Shown piece by piece: positions 59,225 to 64,000 of a stretch of DNA of 64,000 nucleotides (positions are counted from its first letter, which is position 1; every line of letters starts with the position of its first letter). The notes under the pieces are model-generated. The model made no database searches. It was not told the DNA's origin and saw nothing but the letters and a program-made list of their open reading frames with translations. Position numbers and translations under genes: made by a program. The stretch comes from CAWCKS01 sp963796195 (GTDB lineage: Bacteria; Pseudomonadota; Alphaproteobacteria; Rhizobiales; Xanthobacteraceae), in assembly GCA_963796195.1 (NCBI GenBank), contig CAWCKS010000002.1, positions 124,001 to 188,000 of the forward strand. The letters run 5' to 3'.

Positions 59225-60088
59225 GCGAGACCTTCATTGCGGCGATGGTGCAGACCCGGGTCAAGCTGTCACCGGACGAGAACCTTAAAGAAGTCAGCGC
59301 GCTCATTCGCGAGGCGAAGGCCAAGGGCGCCTCCTATGTGCAGACGCCGGAGATGACCAACCTGTTGGCCGCCAACCGCGAGCAGCTGTTCAAGACCATC
59401 GCTGATGAGGACAACGATTCGTCGCTGAAGAGTTTTCGCGCGCTGGCGCGCGAACTGAAGATTTATCTGCACATCGGCTCGATGGCGATCAAGGCCACGC
59501 CGGACCGCGCCGCGAACCGTGCCTTCCTGATCGACCCGAACGGCGAGATCGTCACGCGCTATGACAAGATCCACATGTTCGACGTCAATCTTGCCAACGG
59601 CGAGAGCTATCGTGAGTCGAACAATTACCAGCCCGGCGATACCGCCTCGCTCGCCGACCTGCCGTGGGGCCGCATCGGGTTGACGATCTGTTACGACATG
59701 CGCTTCCCCTCGCTCTATCGAGCGCTGGCGGAAAGTGGTGCGAGCTTCCTCACCATGCCGTCGGCGTTCACCAAGCCGACTGGCGAAGCGCACTGGCACG
59801 TGCTGACTGCGCTCGCGCGCGATCGAGAACGGCGCCTTCGTGTTTGCCGCGGCGCAGGGCGGCGTACATGAGAGCAAGCGCGTCACCTATGGTCATTCGC
59901 TGATCGTCGACCCGTGGGGCGAGATTCTCGCCGAGGGCGGCATCGATCCCGGCGTCATCACGGCGGAGATCGACCCGGCCAAGGTGGCTGACGCGCGCGG
60001 CAAGATTCCCTCGCTGCAGCACGGCCGGCGCTTCAGCGTGCCCGAGGCGAGCGCAGGTCATCTGCATCTCGTGCGAACGCAGCGATGA
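59221..60088 (+). CDS. carbon-nitrogen hydrolase, Nit1/Nit2 type (frameshifted)
   Basis: About 288 residues. Catalytic Glu in QTPEMTNLL, Lys in YDKIHMFDV, and Cys in TICYDMRFPSLYR. The frame breaks near 59820 (ARAIENGAFVF is expected where RDRERRLRV reads), then resumes as FAAAQGGVHESKRVTYGHS. Likely deaminated-glutathione amidase. Both flanking genes overlap by 4 bases, consistent with a coupled operon. Confidence 0.9.
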
Positions 60089-60546
60089 TTCGTTATTCGC
60101 TCCGCTGCGAGGCCGGCCACGAGTTCGAGAGCTGGTTCCAGGACTCGAGTGCGTTCGACAAGCAGGTCAAGCGCAAGCTGGTCGCCTGCCCGGTCTGCGA
60201 TTCCGTCAAGGTCGAGAAGGCGATCATGGCGCCGCGCATTGCGCGCAAGCGCGGCGAGAAGCGCCCGCCGCCGCAGCCGAATGAAAATACCGCGCCAGCG
60301 CCGACGCCGATGTTGATGTCGCAAGAGAACGAGTTGCGCGCGAAGCTTCGCGAGCTGCGCGACTTCGTCAAGACCAATGCCGAAGACGTCGGCCAGCGCT
60401 TTCCGGCCGAGGCACGCAAGATGCATTACGGCGAGATCAAGCACCGGCCGATCTATGGCGAAGCGACGCCCGACGACGCCAAATCGCTGGTTGAGGAAGG
60501 CGTCGACGTGATGCCGCTGCCGGTACTGCCGGAAGACCGCAACTAA
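60085..60546 (+). CDS. DUF1178 family protein
   Basis: 153 residues. MIRYSLRCEAGHEFESWFQDS at the start with Cys8, CPVCDS as a zinc knuckle, and VGQRFPAEARKMHYGEIKHRPIYGEA. Always next to grxC and the nitrilase in alphaproteobacteria by my recollection. Function unknown. Overlaps the previous stop by 4 bases. Confidence 0.94.
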   Translation: MIRYSLRCEAGHEFESWFQDSSAFDKQVKRKLVACPVCDSVKVEKAIMAPRIARKRGEKRPPPQPNENTAPAPTPMLMSQENELRAKLRELRDFVKTNAEDVGQRFPAEARKMHYGEIKHRPIYGEATPDDAKSLVEEGVDVMPLPVLPEDRN

Positions 60547-60562
60547 CCCAAGGGGCCGGCAG

Positions 60563-61000
60563 ATGGGCTCGGCCATCTCCTCCTGGCAAGCGTGGGCGCT
60601 GCTGTCGGCCGCATTCGCGGCACTCACAGCGATCTTCGCCAAGGTCGGCGTCGAAGGCCTCAATCCCGATCTCGCGACCTTCATCCGCACCACCGTCGTG
60701 CTGATGAGCTATGCCGTGCTCTTGTTCGCAACGGAGCAGTTCGCGGTGCCGAGCGCGATTTCGGGCAAGAGCTGGCTGTTCCTGATCCTCTCCGGGCTCG
60801 CCACCGGCGCGTCCTGGCTGTGCTATTTCCGCGCACTGAAACTCGGCCCGGCAACCCTGGTGGCGCCGATCGACAAGCTCTCGGTCGTGCTGGTCGCGCT
60901 GTTTGGCGTCGCCTTTCTGGGCGAACGGCCCTCGCCGACCGGATGGGTCGGCATCGCGCTGGTCGCCGCCGGCGCGATCCTGATTGCGGTGAAGGGTTAG
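60563..61000 (+). CDS. EamA-family transporter, single domain
   Basis: 145 residues with five hydrophobic helices, half the size of the usual 10-helix member. GVEGLNPDLATFIRTTVVL and FRALKLGPATLVAPIDKLSVV are the typical signature. Likely functions as a dimer. Its TAG (60998-61000) touches the stop of the opposite EamA gene with no spacer. Confidence 0.9.
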   Translation: MGSAISSWQAWALLSAAFAALTAIFAKVGVEGLNPDLATFIRTTVVLMSYAVLLFATEQFAVPSAISGKSWLFLILSGLATGASWLCYFRALKLGPATLVAPIDKLSVVLVALFGVAFLGERPSPTGWVGIALVAAGAILIAVKG

Positions 61001-61903
61001 TTACTGGACCGCGACCAACAGACCAACTCCAACCACGATCAACGCGGTGCCCGCGATCTCCTGCGCGGTGGCCTTTTGCTTGAATGAATAGTGCGAGATG
61101 CCTTGCGCGAACAGCACCTCGATCAGCGCCAGCGTTCGCACATTGGCGACTGCGGTCAGCGCGAAGGCGAGAAACCAGAACTGCGAGGCGAACGCGCCCA
61201 TGAAGCCTGCCAACATCGACGGCTTCCACAGGCGAAAGATCGCGAACAACGCCCCGCGATCGAACGCCAGCAGGTAGCTGGTCAACGTCACCGTCTGCAC
61301 GAACAGGCCAAGTGCCAGCGTGAACGATGCCGCGGTGACAAAGGTCGTGCCGTGGACGTCGAGGATCGCGCCGCGATAGCCGACGGCCGAAAGCGCGAAC
61401 GCGGCCGCCGCGCCGAGGCCCAGCAGGGTGGGTTTGAGATCGCCAAAGCCCTTCTCGCCGCCCGGCTTGATCGCGGTCACCACCACGCCCGCCGTCGCAA
61501 TGACGATCGCGAGAGTTTTCAGCAGGGTCAACTGATCGGCCAGAAAGACGAAGCCGAACACTGCCGCCTGAATCGGCTCCGTTTTTGTGTAGGCCGTGGC
61601 AATGACGAACGAGCGCAGGTTCATCGCCGCCAGCATCAGCGCCGTGGCGACGATTTGGGCCATCGTACCAACCACAAGCCACGGCCAGAACGCAGACAAC
61701 GGCGTCGGCAGCGCGTCGTGCGTCGCAGCAAGCACGACAGCGAGAAAGATCAGTGAAAACGGGAAGCCGAACAGGAAGCGGATATGCGTCGCACCGACGG
61801 TGCCGAGCGACGCGGTGAGCCCGCGCTGCATGGCATTGCGCAGCACCTGGCCGATCGAGGCCAGTACCACGAATGGTATCCACAATTGCGCAACGCTGAT
61901 CAT
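61001..61903 (-). CDS. EamA/DMT family transporter, ten helices
   Basis: 300 residues with two EamA domains. VLRNAMQRGLTASLGTVGATHIRF, then TAYTKTEPIQAAVFGFVFL, and the second half ends ALIEVLFAQGISHYSFKQK. Drug/metabolite exporter of unknown ligand. It is not a recent duplicate of the neighbouring short EamA protein. Convergent with it. Confidence 0.88.
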   Translation of the reverse strand: MISVAQLWIPFVVLASIGQVLRNAMQRGLTASLGTVGATHIRFLFGFPFSLIFLAVVLAATHDALPTPLSAFWPWLVVGTMAQIVATALMLAAMNLRSFVIATAYTKTEPIQAAVFGFVFLADQLTLLKTLAIVIATAGVVVTAIKPGGEKGFGDLKPTLLGLGAAAAFALSAVGYRGAILDVHGTTFVTAASFTLALGLFVQTVTLTSYLLAFDRGALFAIFRLWKPSMLAGFMGAFASQFWFLAFALTAVANVRTLALIEVLFAQGISHYSFKQKATAQEIAGTALIVVGVGLLVAVQ

Positions 61904-62012
61904 GAGGCTGAGGCCGGCGGCAGGAACGGCGCACTTCCATCATCGCCGCTTGCCGCGGTCAACTCGCGCGCAAGTCATGTCGGAGCTGCGTTTGAAGGGG
62001 CTCTTTGTATTT

Positions 62013-62085
62013 GCGCATGTCCTGATCGGAAAACCGGTCCCACACTCGGGTCGAGCCCGAGTGCATGCTTTTCCGGAACATGCGC
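62013..62085. repeat. palindromic repeat abutting the ubiG stop
   Basis: Ends gcgcatgtcc and gaacatgcgc are inverted with one mismatch. The core ttcggaaaaccggt-like tcggaaaaccggt and an inner hairpin cactcgggtcgagcccgagtg are present. Its last base is 62085 and the ubiG stop begins at 62086, so there is no gap. Confidence 0.82.
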
Positions 62086-62847
62086 TTACGCGTAAGCTTC
62101 CGCGATCAGCATGTAGTTGACGTCCACGTCCGACGACAGCGACCAGCGATCGGCGAACGGGCTATAGACCAGACCGCTCTGCTCGGTGACTTCGAGCCTG
62201 TTGCGGTGCAGGTGACGGGCAAGCTCGGCCGGCGTGACGAACTTGTTCCAGTGATGGGTGCCGCGCGGCAGCCAGCGCAGGATGTACTCGGCGCCGACAA
62301 TCGCCAGCGCAAAACTCTTCATGGTGCGATTGAGCGTCGCCAGCACCATCAGTCCGGTCGGTTTGGTCAACGCCGCACAGCGGTCGAGAAACAGGCCGAC
62401 GTCGGTGACGTGCTCGACCACTTCCATCGCCAGCACGATGTCGAAGCGCTCGCGCGTATCCATGGTCTCGACCGTGGTGGCGCGATAGTCGATCAACAGA
62501 TGCGAGCGGTTGGCGTGCATCTTGGCGGCGGCGACGTTGGTCTGCGACGGATCGACGCCGATCACCTGCGCGCCGAGCCGCGCGATCGGCTCGCACAACA
62601 GGCCCGCGCCGCAGCCGATGTCGAGCACGCGCAACCCCTGCAGGCAGTTCAGGCTGCGTGAATTGCGGTCGAACTTCCGGCACGCGGCGTCGCGGATGAA
62701 TTGCAGGCGCAGCGGATTGATCTTGTGCAAGGGCGCCATCTTGCCCTTGGGATCCCACCATTCGTCGGACAGTTTTGAGAACCGTGCGATCTCCGCGGGG
62801 TCGACGGTCGATCCAGGAGTCGCAACCATGCTGGGCATGACACTCAT
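62086..62847 (-). CDS. ubiG: bifunctional demethylubiquinone/polyprenyl-dihydroxybenzoate O-methyltransferase
   Basis: 253 residues. STVDPAEIARFSKLSDEWWD is the UbiG N-terminus, then VLDIGCGAGLLCEPIARLGA for SAM and NRTMKSFALAIVGAEYILRW for membrane contact. Methylates the ubiquinone precursor twice. Flanked on both sides by palindromic repeats. Divergent from none; the next gene upstream is on the same strand, separated by 72 bases. Confidence 0.96.
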   Translation of the reverse strand: MSVMPSMVATPGSTVDPAEIARFSKLSDEWWDPKGKMAPLHKINPLRLQFIRDAACRKFDRNSRSLNCLQGLRVLDIGCGAGLLCEPIARLGAQVIGVDPSQTNVAAAKMHANRSHLLIDYRATTVETMDTRERFDIVLAMEVVEHVTDVGLFLDRCAALTKPTGLMVLATLNRTMKSFALAIVGAEYILRWLPRGTHHWNKFVTPAELARHLHRNRLEVTEQSGLVYSPFADRWSLSSDVDVNYMLIAEAYA

Positions 62848-62870
62848 CGACTGAAACCCGTTATTTGATT

Positions 62871-62919
62871 GAGCATGATCTTTTCGGAAAACCGGTATCC
62901 ACTTTTCCGGGTCATGCTC
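62871..62919. repeat. palindromic repeat abutting the PH-domain gene stop
   Basis: gagcatgatc at the left and gtcatgctc at the right pair, with ttttcggaaaaccggt and acttttccgg in the middle. Shares the first base of the stop at 62919. Third copy of the family at 45070 and 62013, and the shortest. Confidence 0.82.
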
Positions 62920-63385
62920 TAGCGCGCCGTTATGTTGTTCCTGAACTGCAGGGGATGCGCGATGGTCTTGATCGTCTCGACCCCTTCGCCAACTCCGCGG
63001 ATCGTCACGTCGCCGTAGCCGAGGAAACGGCCGAGAATGGTCTGATCCACGTCCACGCTCTCGACCTTGTCAAAATTCATTTCAAAGGTCCGGCGCTTGA
63101 TGAAGCCTTCCTTGTGCACAACTCTCAAACTGGTCACGTCGGTCTCGGTGGTCCAGCGGTGGAACCAGGCCTTGAACGTCCAGTAGATGGCGACAAGGCC
63201 GGCCACCACCGAGATGGCCAGCCACAACACTTCCATGCCGCTGCCGTCGGCGCGCCGCTCCATGATCCAGCCAACCACCGCGACCATCCAGCCGAGAATG
63301 CCCGGCGCGTAGAAGATCCAGTGCACCGTGGTCGAATAAAAATCTTCTCCCCTGGCTGGAGAATCTCGTCGATGTACCGCGCCAT
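62919..63385 (-). CDS. PH-domain (bPH) membrane protein (frameshifted)
   Basis: About 155 residues. MARYIDEILQPGEKI, then a missing T in a run of five at about 63345 (expected YSTTVHWIFYAPG), two hydrophobic helices, and the bPH fold with LRVVHKEGFIKRRTFEM and DVDQTILGRFLGYGDVTIRG. Similar to YdbS. Function unknown; membrane-anchored. Confidence 0.87.
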
Positions 63386-63545
63386 CCGTTAACGCCCTGT
63401 CCGCTCCAGCGAATTCCCGCCCGCAGGAGAACCTGCGCGGGTTGCGCCCTACGTGATCGGTATGTATACGCGCCTTTTTAGGGTGGCGCTGCCTTTTTGG
63501 CGGGGCCCTCCACCACGCAAGTTGTCAGGGATTTGGCTGTTCGTC

Positions 63546-64000
63546 ATGGGCCGGCTCGTCATGAAATTCGGCGGCACTTCGGTCGCCAGCATCGAGCGGA
63601 TTCGCAACGTGGCCCAGCATATCAAGCGCGAAGTTGATGCCGGCCACGAAGTCGCGGTCGTGGTGTCGGCGATGTCCGGCAAGACCAACGAGCTGGTCGG
63701 CTGGGCGAGCGAAACCTCGCCCCTGCATGACGCGCGGGAATACGACACCATCGTGGCGTCCGGCGAGCAGGTGACGTCGGGACTGCTGGCGATCGCGCTG
63801 CAGGCGATCGGCATCCCCGCGCGCTCCTGGCAGGGCTGGCAGATCCCGATCAAGACCTCCAACGCGCACGGCTCGGCGCGCATCGTCTCGATCGACGGCT
63901 CCGAGCTGATCAAGCGGTTCAAGGAGCGCAAGGAGGTCGCGGTGATCTCCGGCTTCCAGGGCGTCAGCGAGGAGACCGGCCGCATCACCACGCTCGGCCG
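63546..64000 (+). CDS. lysC: aspartate kinase, 5' part (runs off the window)
   Basis: First 151 residues visible. MGRLVMKFGGTSVAS is the substrate-binding start, with VVVSAMSGKTNELVGW, and EYDTIVASGEQVTSG for ATP/aspartate. First step of lysine, threonine and methionine synthesis. No lysine riboswitch is visible in 63386-63545. The allosteric ACT part lies beyond the edge. Confidence 0.97.
   Translation, partial: MGRLVMKFGGTSVASIERIRNVAQHIKREVDAGHEVAVVVSAMSGKTNELVGWASETSPLHDAREYDTIVASGEQVTSGLLAIALQAIGIPARSWQGWQIPIKTSNAHGSARIVSIDGSELIKRFKERKEVAVISGFQGVSEETGRITTLG

Noticed and set aside
63386..63545. Lysine riboswitch ahead of lysC
   Set aside because: The 160 bases lack the conserved junctions of that element, and alphaproteobacteria do not usually use it.

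Overview
The window is chromosomal DNA of an alphaproteobacterium, most likely Bradyrhizobium or a close relative (Nitrobacteraceae). This rests on high GC, the protein sequences, family-typical interspersed palindromes, and a familiar housekeeping order: carD, fdxA, an S4 protein, a SUV3-like helicase, rpmB, cobT/cobS, dnaJ-like, bolA, corC, aroB/aroK, xerD, accA, secA, argJ, mutT, comF, grxC, ubiG and lysC. It contains no rRNA, complete tRNA, CRISPR array, IS element, prophage or plasmid backbone that I can see.

Layout. 0-7 kb: a catabolic cluster with an alpha/beta hydrolase, a sulfatase/phosphonate-ester-hydrolase-like enzyme, an SDR and a complete TRAP transporter (dctM, dctQ, dctP). 7-13.8 kb: assorted metabolic and stress genes (SMP-30, a TNase-like protein, a hotdog dehydratase, YidB- and GlsB-like proteins, a phosphoesterase, an FMN hydroxy-acid dehydrogenase, an MBL hydrolase). 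13.8-26.1 kb: an acyl-CoA locus with a CoA transferase, a carboxyltransferase plus biotin carrier, two SDRs, a paired acyl-CoA dehydrogenase, three crotonase-fold enzymes and a VOC protein. 26-34 kb: a secreted nuclease-like protein, an M48 lipoprotein, CarD, ferredoxin, an S4 protein and a SUV3-type helicase. 34-47.4 kb: a DUF3108 protein, rpmB, a phytase-like esterase, cobalt chelatase genes, DedA, a J-domain protein, BolA, CorC, the shikimate genes, a 48-residue membrane peptide, xerD and accA. 47.6-64 kb: an LD-transpeptidase lipoprotein, GST, secA, a parvulin, argJ, mutT, a thioesterase, methyltransferases, comF-grxC-nitrilase-DUF1178, two EamA transporters, ubiG, a PH-domain protein and the start of lysC.

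The strongest unexpected signal is technical. At least 16 genes, including essential rpmB and the four-times-shifted cobT, carry single-base insertions or deletions, several in homopolymers and some in compensating pairs. The protein on both sides of each break stays recognisable, so I read them as sequence errors rather than gene decay and annotate full-length genes. The breaks cluster in blocks (about 0.7-10.3, 16.8-17.2, 33-41.4 and 57-63.4 kb) and are absent elsewhere.

I found no convincing new defence, mobile or RNA system. The best biological leads are the TRAP/sulfatase cluster, the split acyl-CoA dehydrogenase with a carboxylase that has no local biotin carboxylase, the palindrome before carD, the basic extension of CarD, and palindromic repeats that sit directly on stop codons.
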